Source of the DNA: an uncultured Tateyamaria sp.
GTDB lineage: Bacteria > Pseudomonadota > Alphaproteobacteria > Rhodobacterales > Rhodobacteraceae
DNA length: 64,000 bases
Reading direction: 5' to 3'
NCBI RefSeq assembly: GCF_947503415.1
Contig: NZ_CANNDS010000001.1
Span: 902,501-966,500 of the forward strand
Shown: positions 36,029 to 44,840 of the stretch, piece after piece
Layout: each line of letters starts with the position of its first letter
Numbering within the stretch: the stretch's first letter is position 1
Made by a program: the position numbers and the translations under genes
Notes under the pieces: generated by a model
The model's database searches: none
What the model saw: only the letters and a program-made list of their open reading frames with translations
What the model was told of the DNA's origin: nothing

Positions 36029-38794
36029 TCACTCCGCCGCCACAGCCCCGGCGACCGCCTCAACCCGCACCGCCGAAAACTTGAACTCCGGGATCTTGCC
36101 ATAGGGGTCAACGGCAGGGTTCGTCAGAATATTCGCCGCCGCCTCGACATAGGCAAAGGGCACGAACACCATATCCGGTGCCACAGCCCGATCCTCCCGC
36201 GCCATGATCTCGATGGACCCGCGCTTGGTAATCAACCGCACCATGCCGCCCGCGGGCACGCCCAGCTTGCGCAGGGTTGAGGGATGCAACGAACAATTCG
36301 CCTCCGGCTCCACCGCGTCCAGCACGGACGACCGCCGCGTCATCGACCCGGTGTGCCAATGCTCCAACTGCCGCCCCGTGGTCAGGATCATCGGATACTC
36401 CGCATCGGGCACATCATCCGGCGCAATCACGGCGGCCGGCGTAAACCGCGCGCGCCCATCGGGCCGCGGGAACCCATCGCCAAAAACAATCGGCTGGCCC
36501 GGATCCTCGGGCGACAGCGACGGATAGGTGACAGCATTCTGCCCCTCCAGCCGCTCCCACGTAATGTTGTTCAGCGACTTCATGTTCAGCTTCATCTCGG
36601 CAAACACATCCGCCGGGCTCTGATAGTCCCAACCCAGACCCAACCGCTTCGCCAATTCCACCTCGATCCACCAATCCTCGCGCGCCTCGCCGGGTGGCGG
36701 CACCGCAGGGCGACCCATCTGCACCTGACGGTTCGTGTTGGTCACGGTCCCGGTCTTCTCGGCAAAAGCACTCGCAGGCAGGATCACATCCGCATAATTC
36801 GCCGTCTCGGTGATGAAAATATCCTGCACCACCAGATGATCCAGCTTGGCCAGCGCATCCCGCGCATGCTCCACATCCGGGTCCGACATCGCCGGGTTTT
36901 CGCCCAGCACATACATCGCCTTGATGTCACCCTCATGGACCGCATCCATGATCTCGGTCACGGTCAGGCCCTTCTCATTCGAGAAATCGCCAGACCCCCA
37001 AACGTCAGTGAATGCTGACCGCACCCCATCATCCGTCACGGTCTGATAATCCGGCAGGAACATCGGGATCAGACCCGCATCACTGGCCCCCTGCACATTG
37101 TTCTGCCCGCGCAAGGGATGCAGCCCGGCACCGGGCCGCCCCACCTGCCCCGTCATCAAAGCCAGCGAGATCAGGCACCGCGAATTGTCCGTCCCGTGAA
37201 TATGCTGGCTGACACCCATGCCCCAGAAAATCATCGCAGATTTCGCCCCGGCAAAGGTCCGCGCCACATCGCGCAGCACATCCGCCTCGATCCCGCAAAT
37301 TTCGGCCATCTTCTCAGGGGTAAACCCCTCCAGATGGGCCTTCTCCGCCTCCCAATTCTCGGTATAGGCATCAATATACTGCTGGTCGTAAAGGCCCTCC
37401 TCCACGATCACATGCATGATCGCGTTCAGCATCGACACATCCGCCCCGGGCCGGAACTGCAACATATGGCTGGCAAAGCGCTTCAACGCCTGCCCCCGCG
37501 GATCCATCACAATCAGCTTCCCACCGCGCTTGGTGAACTGCTTGAAGTAGGTGGCGGCGACGGGGTGGTTCTCAATCGGATTACACCCAATCGCAATCGC
37601 CACATCCGCATTCTCGATTTCGTTAAAGGTCGCGGTCACAGCCCCCGACCCGACATTTTCCATCAACGCCGCCACCGACGACGCATGGCACAACCGCGTA
37701 CAGTGATCGACATTGTTGTGGCCAAAGCCCTGCCGGATTATCTTTTGAAACAGATACGCCTCTTCATTGGTACACTTGGCCGACCCGAACCCGGCAACCT
37801 CGCGCCCCCGCCCCTTCATGCCGCTGGCCGCAAAATCCAGTGCCTCGTCCCAGGACGCTTCCCGGAAATGCGTCGTCCAATCGCCGGGGTCCACATTCAA
37901 CCCCTTCGCGGGCGCATCCTCGCGCCGGATCAGCGGCTTGGTCAGGCGGTGATCGTGGTGAATATAGTCAAAGCCAAAGCGCCCCTTCACACAGAGCCGA
38001 CCCTCGTTCGCAGGGCCATTGATGCCCTCTACATATTTGACGCGACCGTCCTTCACCTTCAGCGACACCTGACAGCCGACCCCGCAGAACGGGCAAATGC
38101 TCTCGACCTCACTGTCGTAATCCTTACTGTCCCCAACCTGACGCTCATCCACGACGGTCGAGGGCATCAGCGCGCCCGTAGGACAGGCCTGCACACACTC
38201 ACCACAGGCAACACATGTGCTGTCGCCCATCGGGTCGGCCATATCAAAGGTCGGATAGGCATCATGCCCCCGCCCCGCCATGCCGATCACATCATTGACC
38301 TGCACCTCGCGGCACGCGCGCACGCACAACCCGCACTGAATGCAGGCATCCAGATTGACAGACATTGCCACATGGCTGTCATCCAGCAATGGAATGCGCC
38401 CCTCTTCCAGCTTCGGAAAACGGCTCTCGGACACGCCGTTCATCTCAGCCATGTCCCAAAGATGCGCGGACTTGTCATGGGCCACATCGCGCTCGGGCTG
38501 ATCGGCCACCAGCATCTCCACGACCATCTTGCGGGCATTCTCCGCCCGCGCGGAATTGGTGGTCACAACCATGCCGTCGCTGGGCTCACGAATACAGGAC
38601 GCCGCCAACACCCGCTCGCCTTCGATCTCGACCATGCAGGCCCGGCAGTTGCCATCAGGGCGGTAACCGGGGGCAGGCTTATGGCACAAATGCGGGATCA
38701 CCAGACCACGACCGTTGGCCACCTCCCAGATAGTCATGCCAGCCTCGGCCTGCACTTCCTCACCATCCAGCGTGAATGTCACCTTGTCCGTCAT
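36029..38794 (-). CDS. fdsA: NAD-type formate dehydrogenase alpha subunit (FdsA-like), orphan
   Basis: 921 aa from the ATG at 38794 (AGGGAG 10 nt upstream; the ATG at 38803 is too close). Layout: 2Fe-2S ferredoxin domain with Cys pairs (about 37-67), two 4Fe-4S clusters (CIQCGLCVRAC, CVACGECVQAC), a further CPFCGVGC cluster binding site, then the molybdopterin catalytic domain. HCTRLCHASSV places Cys369, the expected Mo ligand, and the adjacent His370 is kept. It oxidises formate to CO2. No fdsB, fdsG, fdsC or fdsD is adjacent, so partners must be elsewhere or it uses another acceptor. Confidence 0.92.
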   Translation of the reverse strand: MTDKVTFTLDGEEVQAEAGMTIWEVANGRGLVIPHLCHKPAPGYRPDGNCRACMVEIEGERVLAASCIREPSDGMVVTTNSARAENARKMVVEMLVADQPERDVAHDKSAHLWDMAEMNGVSESRFPKLEEGRIPLLDDSHVAMSVNLDACIQCGLCVRACREVQVNDVIGMAGRGHDAYPTFDMADPMGDSTCVACGECVQACPTGALMPSTVVDERQVGDSKDYDSEVESICPFCGVGCQVSLKVKDGRVKYVEGINGPANEGRLCVKGRFGFDYIHHDHRLTKPLIRREDAPAKGLNVDPGDWTTHFREASWDEALDFAASGMKGRGREVAGFGSAKCTNEEAYLFQKIIRQGFGHNNVDHCTRLCHASSVAALMENVGSGAVTATFNEIENADVAIAIGCNPIENHPVAATYFKQFTKRGGKLIVMDPRGQALKRFASHMLQFRPGADVSMLNAIMHVIVEEGLYDQQYIDAYTENWEAEKAHLEGFTPEKMAEICGIEADVLRDVARTFAGAKSAMIFWGMGVSQHIHGTDNSRCLISLALMTGQVGRPGAGLHPLRGQNNVQGASDAGLIPMFLPDYQTVTDDGVRSAFTDVWGSGDFSNEKGLTVTEIMDAVHEGDIKAMYVLGENPAMSDPDVEHARDALAKLDHLVVQDIFITETANYADVILPASAFAEKTGTVTNTNRQVQMGRPAVPPPGEAREDWWIEVELAKRLGLGWDYQSPADVFAEMKLNMKSLNNITWERLEGQNAVTYPSLSPEDPGQPIVFGDGFPRPDGRARFTPAAVIAPDDVPDAEYPMILTTGRQLEHWHTGSMTRRSSVLDAVEPEANCSLHPSTLRKLGVPAGGMVRLITKRGSIEIMAREDRAVAPDMVFVPFAYVEAAANILTNPAVDPYGKIPEFKFSAVRVEAVAGAVAAE

Positions 38795-38940
38795 CGCGCA
38801 CATCTCCCTGCTCTCGGCCCAGTTCTAGCGCGCAGACACGGCGCAAAGGACTCCCAATCCCGACACCAAAACCCATTTTCGCGTCCCACCCGTTTCCTAT
38901 TGGCACGCCAAGCCGCAAATGCGCTCCTGATCCCTTTCAC

Positions 38941-38972
38941 TTTGCAAAATAAACTCCCGCCGGAGGCTCCCG
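38941..38972. repeat. TTGCCARATAAACT intergenic element, copy 2
   Basis: TTTGCAAAATAAACTCCCG with a CCGCCGGAGG continuation, in the 236-bp gap between fdsA and the phosphatase gene. Nothing else is seen in that gap. Confidence 0.55.
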
Positions 38973-39030
38973 CACTTCCCACCCGCGAAACGCTGACCTA
39001 GAACAGACCAAACACCAGCCAAAGGCCCCC

Positions 39031-39684
39031 ATGTCCCACATCACCCTCATTCGCCACGGCCAGGCCAACACCCATGCCAAGGACGAGGCCAGCTATGACC
39101 AGCTCTCGGACCTCGGCCACCAGCAGGCCAAATGGCTGGGCGACCACATGCGGGACACGCACCACCACCACACACGGCTCTACACAGGCACCCTGCGCCG
39201 CCACCGCGAAACGGCGGACGGGATGGCAACGGGAATGAAAGCGACAGAAGACGCCCGCCTGAACGAGCTGGAATATTTCACCATGGCGCAAGCGCTCGAA
39301 GCCGAACACGGCATCGCCGCCCTCGCTGAGCCCTCAGAATTTGTGCACCACTTTCCCAAGGTCCTGAAATACTGGCAAGACGACAAGCTGGAAGGCGCGC
39401 CGGAACGCTTCCACCAGTTCGAAACCCGGATCAAGGACGCGCTGAAAGAGATCGGCGAAGGCACCGGACCCGCCCTCGTCGTCACCTCCGGCGGGCTGAT
39501 CGCCATGACGATGCGCCTACATCTCGGCCTCGAAGTCGCCGCCATGGCCAACGTCGCCCTTGCGATCATGAACACCTCCATGCACCGGCTGCACCCCATC
39601 GGCGGCACATGGTCCCCGGTGATGTTCAACGCCATCCCGCATCTCGAACACCCCGACAGGCAACACGCCCAAACGCATGTCTAA
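39031..39684 (+). CDS. Histidine-phosphatase family protein with altered active site
   Basis: 217 aa. The N-terminal phosphatase motif LIRHGQ (Arg8-His9-Gly10) is intact and an Arg-rich TGTLRRHRETA helix follows. The second catalytic His, normally in a VxHGG motif, is Ser153 here (LVVTSGGLIAM). That variant occurs in a subgroup of these proteins, and activity may be reduced or different. It is the first gene of the saccharopine operon. Confidence 0.85.
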   Translation: MSHITLIRHGQANTHAKDEASYDQLSDLGHQQAKWLGDHMRDTHHHHTRLYTGTLRRHRETADGMATGMKATEDARLNELEYFTMAQALEAEHGIAALAEPSEFVHHFPKVLKYWQDDKLEGAPERFHQFETRIKDALKEIGEGTGPALVVTSGGLIAMTMRLHLGLEVAAMANVALAIMNTSMHRLHPIGGTWSPVMFNAIPHLEHPDRQHAQTHV

Positions 39685-39694
39685 GGAGCCGCAC

Positions 39695-40306
39695 ATGAAA
39701 CTCTACTACGCCGCCGGCACCATCTCGATCGCGGTTGCCATCGCCCTCGAAGAAGCGGGCCTGCCCTACGACGCGCACAAACTGGACTTCGCCGCGGGCG
39801 AACAGCAATCCCCCGACTACGCCACAATCAACCCCAAGGGCCGCGTGCCCGCGCTCGACGTGGGCGGCACCATCCTGACCGAAACCGGTGCCCTGCTCGA
39901 CTATATCGCGACCCAAACGCCCCACCTCATGCCCACCGACCCGGTCGCAGCGGCCAAGGCGCGCAGCGTCATGTACTACCTCGCCTCTACCATGCACGTG
40001 AACCACGCCCACAAAATGCGCGGCCACCGCTGGGCAGATAACGAATCCAGCTGGCACGACATGACAGCCAAGGTCCCCGAAACCATGACCGCTTCGGCCC
40101 AGTTCGTCGAAACCGAATGTCTCATCGGCCCCTATATCCTCGGGGACACATTCACCCTCGCCGACGCCTACCTCTTCATGGTCTGCACATGGCTGCCCGG
40201 CGATGACGTCGACCTCGCTCCCTTCCCCAAAATCCGCACGTTCATGGACGCGATGGACGCACGGCCCAGCGTCCAGGCCGTCCGCGCCAAAGGCATGCTG
40301 CGATGA
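39695..40306 (+). CDS. Glutathione S-transferase family protein
   Basis: 203 aa from the ATG at 39695 (TAAGGAGC ribosome site). Thioredoxin-fold start MKLYYAAGTISIAVAIALEE, the cis-Pro motif NPKGRVPALDV, TETGALLDYIA, and the helical domain with YILGDTFTLADAYLF. Typical bacterial beta-class GST. It lies between the phosphatase gene and the saccharopine dehydrogenase, overlapping the latter by ATGA; a role in the pathway is not obvious. Confidence 0.92.
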   Translation: MKLYYAAGTISIAVAIALEEAGLPYDAHKLDFAAGEQQSPDYATINPKGRVPALDVGGTILTETGALLDYIATQTPHLMPTDPVAAAKARSVMYYLASTMHVNHAHKMRGHRWADNESSWHDMTAKVPETMTASAQFVETECLIGPYILGDTFTLADAYLFMVCTWLPGDDVDLAPFPKIRTFMDAMDARPSVQAVRAKGMLR

Positions 40307-41355
40307 CACATCTCTGGGTCCGCGCCGAACAACGCGAAAACGAAGACCGGGTTGGCCTTACCCCCGAAGGTGCCGCCAAACTGATCGCACACGGAATGAA
40401 AGTCACAGTCGAAGACAGCAAGACCCGCTGTATCCCCACCGACCGATACGCAGCCGCAGGAGCCACCATCGCCCCCGAAAACACTTGGTCCGCAGCCCCC
40501 GATGACGCGATCATCTTCGGGCTCAAGGAACTGCCCGAAGACGGCACACCGCTGCCGCACAAACACATCATGTTCGGCCACGCCTACAAGGGCCAGCCTG
40601 CGGGCCAAATCCTCCTCAACCGATTCAAGGCAGGGGGCGGCACCCTCTACGACCTCGAATACCTCGTGGACGAGGCAGGCAAACGCGTCGCCGCTTTTGG
40701 CTACTGGGCGGGCTACGCAGGCGCCGCGGTCGGCCTCAAATGCTGGATCGCCCAACAACACGGCAAGATCGCGGGCCCGGTCCACGCCTACCCCAGCTCC
40801 AACCACCTGCTGGCAGAACTCCAATCCGACCTCGTCGCCACCGGCACCCACCGCCCCACGGCACTGATCATCGGAGCTGTGGGCCGCGTCGGCACGGGCG
40901 CAGCTGACCTCTGCACAGTGATGGGTGTGCCCACCACCCGCTGGGACATGGCCGAAACGGCACATGGCGGCCCCTTCCCCGAAATCCCGCAGCACGACAT
41001 CTTCTTCAACTGCATCCTCGCCCGCCCCGGCACGCCCGTGTTTGTCCCAGCAGACACACCGCACAAGGCGCGCAAACTCACCGTCATCGGCGACATCGCC
41101 TGCGACCCCGACAGCGACTTCTCCCCCATCAAGGTCTACGACCGCACCACCACATGGGACGCCCCGGCCCTCCGGGTCCACGACAGCCCCCCGCTCGACG
41201 TGACCGCCATCGACAACCTGCCCTCCATGCTCCCGGTGGAATCCTCCGAAGACTACGCCGACCAACTCCTGCCCAGCCTTCTGACGCTCACCGACCTCAC
41301 CTCAGGCGTCTGGGGCCGCGCCAAGCAAACATTCGATCAGGCAATCACTGGCTGA
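40303..41355 (+). CDS. Saccharopine dehydrogenase (NAD+, L-lysine-forming type)
   Basis: 350 aa, the length of LYS1-type enzymes. The N-terminal alanine-dehydrogenase-like fold has Lys75 (GLKELP) and His93 (FGHAYKGQ), matching the catalytic Lys/His pair of the yeast enzyme. GYWAGYAGAAVGLKCW and the nucleotide-binding segment LIIGAVGRVGTGA are present. It interconverts lysine plus 2-oxoglutarate and saccharopine. The operon also has the second saccharopine enzyme at 41811, so the bacterial saccharopine route of lysine metabolism is likely complete here. Confidence 0.92.
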   Translation: MTHLWVRAEQRENEDRVGLTPEGAAKLIAHGMKVTVEDSKTRCIPTDRYAAAGATIAPENTWSAAPDDAIIFGLKELPEDGTPLPHKHIMFGHAYKGQPAGQILLNRFKAGGGTLYDLEYLVDEAGKRVAAFGYWAGYAGAAVGLKCWIAQQHGKIAGPVHAYPSSNHLLAELQSDLVATGTHRPTALIIGAVGRVGTGAADLCTVMGVPTTRWDMAETAHGGPFPEIPQHDIFFNCILARPGTPVFVPADTPHKARKLTVIGDIACDPDSDFSPIKVYDRTTTWDAPALRVHDSPPLDVTAIDNLPSMLPVESSEDYADQLLPSLLTLTDLTSGVWGRAKQTFDQAITG

Positions 41356-41735
41356 TGCGGCCGCAATACCACTTCCGCGATGGCCCGGACGGGCTCATGG
41401 CCTGGGACATGCGCAAGATCGCGGCCACAACCGAACACCTCACGCCCCAAAGCGTCCCACTCGAAAACATCGCGGAACTGGATGAAAACTGGTGGTTCGC
41501 CCACGGCACCACCCCCACACCGCGCGCCATCGCGGGTCACATGAAACTGATCCAATCGGCGGACCGCACCTACCCGATCATCCTCGACTCAGAGGGTCGG
41601 CTGATGGACGGCATGCACCGCGTAGTACAAGCGCTGCTCGCAGGCGACACAACAATCAACGCCATCCGCTTGCCCAGAACGCCAGCGCCTGATTACATCG
41701 GGCGCGACCCATCCGACCTGCCTTACAATCCATGA
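41355..41735 (+). CDS. Small ParB/Srx-fold protein in the saccharopine operon
   Basis: 126 aa; its ATG shares one base with the stop of the saccharopine dehydrogenase (TGATG). The region VPLENIAELDENWWF, AIAGHMKLIQSADRTYPIIL and DSEGRLMDGMHRVVQALLAG follows the ParB N-terminal domain, with MDGMHR at the position of the nucleotide-binding G-x-HR box. There is no HTH or dimerisation domain. Function unknown; it is co-translated with metabolic genes. Confidence 0.8.
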   Translation: MRPQYHFRDGPDGLMAWDMRKIAATTEHLTPQSVPLENIAELDENWWFAHGTTPTPRAIAGHMKLIQSADRTYPIILDSEGRLMDGMHRVVQALLAGDTTINAIRLPRTPAPDYIGRDPSDLPYNP

Positions 41736-41740
41736 TCCGC

Positions 41741-41788
41741 ATTCATCTTGCCAAATAAACTCCGGGGTCCGGGGCAGCGCCCCGGTCC
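41741..41788. repeat. TTGCCARATAAACT intergenic element, copy 3
   Basis: ATTCATCTTGCCAAATAAAC then TCCGGGG and the hairpin CCGGGGCAGCGCCCCGG. The GGGGCAGCGCCCC core recurs, inverted, at 56780-56792. Confidence 0.6.
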
Positions 41789-41810
41789 ACCAGCATGAAA
41801 GGACACCGAC

Positions 41811-42944
41811 ATGACAATCCACTGGTGCGGCACCGGCCTCTCCGCCATCCCCGGTCTCAAACGGCTCATCGAACTGGGCTACCCGGTGACAGTCTGGAAC
41901 CGCACAGTCGAAAAGGCCGAAGAGGCGATCGGCAGCTATACCCAAAACATTCACCAATTCGACCTGCCCACACTCAAATCCGCCCTGCATCCCGGCGACA
42001 CCGTGGTGTCCATGCTGCCGGGTGACTGGCACGTCCCGCTGGCCCAGGCCGCCATCGACGCACAAGCGCATTTCGTCTCCTCCAGCTACATCGCGCCAGA
42101 AATGCGCGCCCTCGACCAAAAGGCAAAAGAGGCGGGCGTGGCCCTCGTGAACGAGGTCGGGCTTGATCCGGGCATTGACCACCTCATGGCGCACCACCTC
42201 GTCGCCGCCTACCGGAACTCCGATGCCTATGACGACGCCAACCGGATCAGCTTCACATCCTATTGCGGCGGCGTGCCCAAACACGCCAATCCGTTCCGCT
42301 ACAAATTCAGCTGGGCGCCCGTCGGCGTGCTCAAAGCGCTCAAATCCCCGTCGACCTCAATCCGCGCGGGCGAGAAACTGACCGTCACCAAACCCTGGGA
42401 CGCGATCAGCAGCTACAGCGCCCCGCTGCCCCAGCCCGAAGCGTTCGAGGTCTACCCAAACCGCGACAGCCTGCCCTTCATGGCCGAATACGGCTTTGAC
42501 CCAAAATGGGAGGTGCACGAATTCGTCCGCGGCACGCTCCGGCTCAATGGCTGGGCCGAGGCTTGGAAAGATGTCTTTGCCGAGATTGAAACCAACCCAA
42601 GCGACGCGCGGCTTGCGGAAATGTCGGACGCCATGCTGGCCGACAACAGCTATGACGAGGGCGAGCCAGACCGCGTAATTCTCTGCGTCGATCTCAAGGC
42701 GGATAACGCAAACGGCACCGCATGGCATCAAACATATGTGATGGATGCCTGGGGTGATGCACGCGGCACGGCCATGGCGCGACTGGTGTCGATTCCGGTG
42801 TCACTGGCCGTGCAGGCTGCTCAATCAGGCGCTATCTCCCCCGGCGTGCATGCGGCCCCATCGGATCTGCAACTGGTGGCCAACTGGATGGACGAAATCT
42901 CGCGTCTCGCCCAACACCTCGCCATCGTAGACCATACCGGCTGA
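41811..42944 (+). CDS. Saccharopine dehydrogenase (L-glutamate-forming type)
   Basis: 377 aa. N-terminal Rossmann fold with WCGTGLSAIPGLKRLIELG, VTVWNRTVEKAEEA, VVSMLPGDWHVPLAQAAI; the middle has NEVGLDPGIDHLMAHHLV and SYCGGVPKHANPFRYKFSW, hallmarks of saccharopine reductase/dehydrogenase LYS9-type proteins. It splits saccharopine to glutamate and 2-aminoadipate semialdehyde. Encoded last in the operon after a 75-bp gap containing a repeat element. Confidence 0.92.
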   Translation: MTIHWCGTGLSAIPGLKRLIELGYPVTVWNRTVEKAEEAIGSYTQNIHQFDLPTLKSALHPGDTVVSMLPGDWHVPLAQAAIDAQAHFVSSSYIAPEMRALDQKAKEAGVALVNEVGLDPGIDHLMAHHLVAAYRNSDAYDDANRISFTSYCGGVPKHANPFRYKFSWAPVGVLKALKSPSTSIRAGEKLTVTKPWDAISSYSAPLPQPEAFEVYPNRDSLPFMAEYGFDPKWEVHEFVRGTLRLNGWAEAWKDVFAEIETNPSDARLAEMSDAMLADNSYDEGEPDRVILCVDLKADNANGTAWHQTYVMDAWGDARGTAMARLVSIPVSLAVQAAQSGAISPGVHAAPSDLQLVANWMDEISRLAQHLAIVDHTG

Positions 42945-42950
42945 CAACCA

Positions 42951-42972
42951 GTAGGTTGGGTTTGCAACCCAC
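42951..42972. repeat. GTAGG palindrome, family copy
   Basis: GTAGGTTGGG, TTTG, CAACCCACC, 6 nt after the stop of the saccharopine gene and between convergent genes. Same head and hairpin design as the copies at 4338-4560. Confidence 0.55.
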
Positions 42973-42980
42973 CCAAACCC

Positions 42981-43304
42981 TCACCGCAACAACGCCTCTT
43001 CCTCTGCACCAAGCGGAAGACCCAAGGCTTCCATCCCGGCTTCCAAGTGATCCGCAAAGTGCGGCGTACCCAGCAAGTAATCCGCGCAAGGGGTGGTGGC
43101 CTCTGCCTCTGCCGTCTCGACCGCCTCGTCAAAGTCACCTGGCTCAAAGGCACCACGCCCGACCCACATGATGGCGACCAACTCCGCCTGCTCATCTGTG
43201 TCAAGCCGATCAATCAACCCGCGCAGTTCGCCTTCGGCACGGCCCAATTCTCGGCCCATCAATACAACTTGCGCCACAACGGCACGCTCAATCTCAAGGT
43301 CCAT
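42981..43304 (-). CDS. DUF3775-family protein
   Basis: 107 aa, acidic. The pattern GLIDRLDTDEQAELVAIMWVG, then EPGDFDEAVETAEAE and TPHFADHLEAGMEALG matches the small alphaproteobacterial DUF3775 proteins of unknown function. Convergent with the saccharopine operon. Confidence 0.85.
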   Translation of the reverse strand: MDLEIERAVVAQVVLMGRELGRAEGELRGLIDRLDTDEQAELVAIMWVGRGAFEPGDFDEAVETAEAEATTPCADYLLGTPHFADHLEAGMEALGLPLGAEEEALLR

Positions 43305-43392
43305 GGATCAACCCTCCTGATCCGACCCTGAGGCAAACCGGAACCCCCTGCCTTGATCCGAATCAATTTCTGGCGCAAACCAATCAACTTAA

Positions 43393-43422
43393 TCTTGCCA
43401 GATAAACTTCCCCCGGAGGGCC
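43393..43422. repeat. TTGCCARATAAACT intergenic element, copy 4
   Basis: TCTTGCCAGATAAACTTCCC then CCGGAGGG, in the gap 43305-43526; I see no gene in that gap. Confidence 0.6.
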
Positions 43423-43526
43423 GTATCGCCAAGCGCATCGTGAAGGCTGTACAATTAAAGCCACAAGCAACCTGACGCAGGAAACAAAGAATCGCAGCCC
43501 AAGTGATAAGGCGTGCCGAATGGACC

Positions 43527-44264
43527 TCAGGCAAAGATGCGGTAATACAACCAGTCCGGCAGAAACTGCGACCCGCGAAACAGCAGCGAAAAGAAGGTCG
43601 GAAAGCTCTTCTTGAACCCGTCCGTCAGCATATGCTCGAACATCTCGCGCGCGGCCTGTTCCGGCTCCATAATAAACGGCATCTTGAAGTCGTTCTTGTC
43701 GGTCAGTTGCGTCTTGATGAAGCCTGGATTGGCCACCTGCACCCGCACGCCAGTGTTGCGCAGATCGGCGTGCATGCACTCGGCCAGCGACATGGTCGCC
43801 GCCTTGGATGCGGTGTACCCAATCGACCCCGGAAGGCCCCTAAACCCGGTCAGGGACGAGGTGATGACGATGTGCCCATCGTCCTTATCAACAAAGGCCG
43901 GAACCACCTCTCCCAGCACGCGCATGAAGCCGGTAAAGTTGATGTCCGCCATGGCAATCGCCTGATCCGCATCCCATTCACGCGCCGAAAAAGGCCAATA
44001 AACGCCGGCCAGTAGCACCAAGCCATCAATGTCACCCAGGGCCTCTGCCGCCGCCCGCACACTGTCCGTATCGGCAATATCGATGGTCTGATACGACGCT
44101 TTGCCGGGCAGTTCATCAACCAGCTCTTTCAGCTTGTCCTCGGACCGTGCGGAGACGACAACTTCCACCCCTGACCGGCTCATCTGATGCGCCAATGCGC
44201 GGCCCAAACCGTCGCTCGCGCCCACCAGCCAATAGCGTTTGCCGTTCAGGGATATGTCACTCAT
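43527..44264 (-). CDS. Short-chain dehydrogenase/reductase of the sigma-E-linked operon
   Basis: 245 aa, classical SDR: nucleotide motif VGASDGLGRALA, LAGVYW in place of NNAG, ITSSLTGFRG with the catalytic Ser, and YTASKAA (Tyr-x-x-x-Lys). The C-terminus is longer and hydrophobic (SLLFRGSQFLPDWLYYRIFA), suggesting membrane contact. Last gene of the operon that faces rpoE; overlaps the DUF3833 gene by ATGA. Its lipid or aldehyde substrate is not known from sequence. Confidence 0.9.
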   Translation of the reverse strand: MSDISLNGKRYWLVGASDGLGRALAHQMSRSGVEVVVSARSEDKLKELVDELPGKASYQTIDIADTDSVRAAAEALGDIDGLVLLAGVYWPFSAREWDADQAIAMADINFTGFMRVLGEVVPAFVDKDDGHIVITSSLTGFRGLPGSIGYTASKAATMSLAECMHADLRNTGVRVQVANPGFIKTQLTDKNDFKMPFIMEPEQAAREMFEHMLTDGFKKSFPTFFSLLFRGSQFLPDWLYYRIFA

Positions 44265-44839
44265 GCCGCTTCTTTCATCTCTGTATTTGCGGGCCGCATG
44301 GTGGCAACAAGTTCAGCCACCTTGATCCCGTATTTGCGAAACTGCGACCGGTTCACGATGGTTCCGTTCGGGGCCAGATACATCCAATCCACGGTATCCA
44401 GCACATGCCCCCCCGACGCCTCCGGCAGGCGGAACTTGTATTTCAGCTGCACCGAACTGCCCGTCTGTTGTCCGGTTCCATCACCCTCAACATCATCCGC
44501 ACGCGCCAGAATTTTACCGTCATTTCCTATAGTTAGACTCCAAGCACGGGTCTGCTGCGATCCATCGCAATAGGTGAACACCTCGTCCATCGTTCCGGTG
44601 TTGCCTTCCCACCGGCAATCGAACTCACCCACGAACCGGGACGAAACGCGCCCCATCGGGCCAAAGATCACGCCCTCGCATATGAGTGGTCCGTTCAGAT
44701 GCCTCCGCACGTCGAATTGCGGGCCGCCCGTGGCGTAGTCCTCCGGGCTCTGGGCCAGAAAGTCGGCATAGCGGGACCGTGTCCAGCCAAAGGCCATGAT
44801 CAGCACAGCGCCCAGCAAGGCAAAGATCAGTCCGTCCAT
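44261..44839 (-). CDS. DUF3833-family membrane-anchored protein
   Basis: 192 aa. One N-terminal membrane helix (LIFALLGAVLIMAFGW), then a beta-rich lipocalin-like domain: FDVRRHLNGPLICEGVIFGPMG, VGEFDCRWEGNTGTMDEVF, YKFRLPEASGGHVLDTVDWMY. This is typical DUF3833, which is regularly found with DUF1365 and the flavin oxidoreductase. It probably handles a lipid-type product at the membrane; inference only. Confidence 0.88.
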   Translation of the reverse strand: MDGLIFALLGAVLIMAFGWTRSRYADFLAQSPEDYATGGPQFDVRRHLNGPLICEGVIFGPMGRVSSRFVGEFDCRWEGNTGTMDEVFTYCDGSQQTRAWSLTIGNDGKILARADDVEGDGTGQQTGSSVQLKYKFRLPEASGGHVLDTVDWMYLAPNGTIVNRSQFRKYGIKVAELVATMRPANTEMKEAA

Positions 44840-44840
44840 C

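Noticed and set aside
37118-39001. 627-codon plus-strand open frame over fdsA
   Set aside because: Antisense to a gene with clear Fe-S and Mo-site motifs; composition is that of a shadow.
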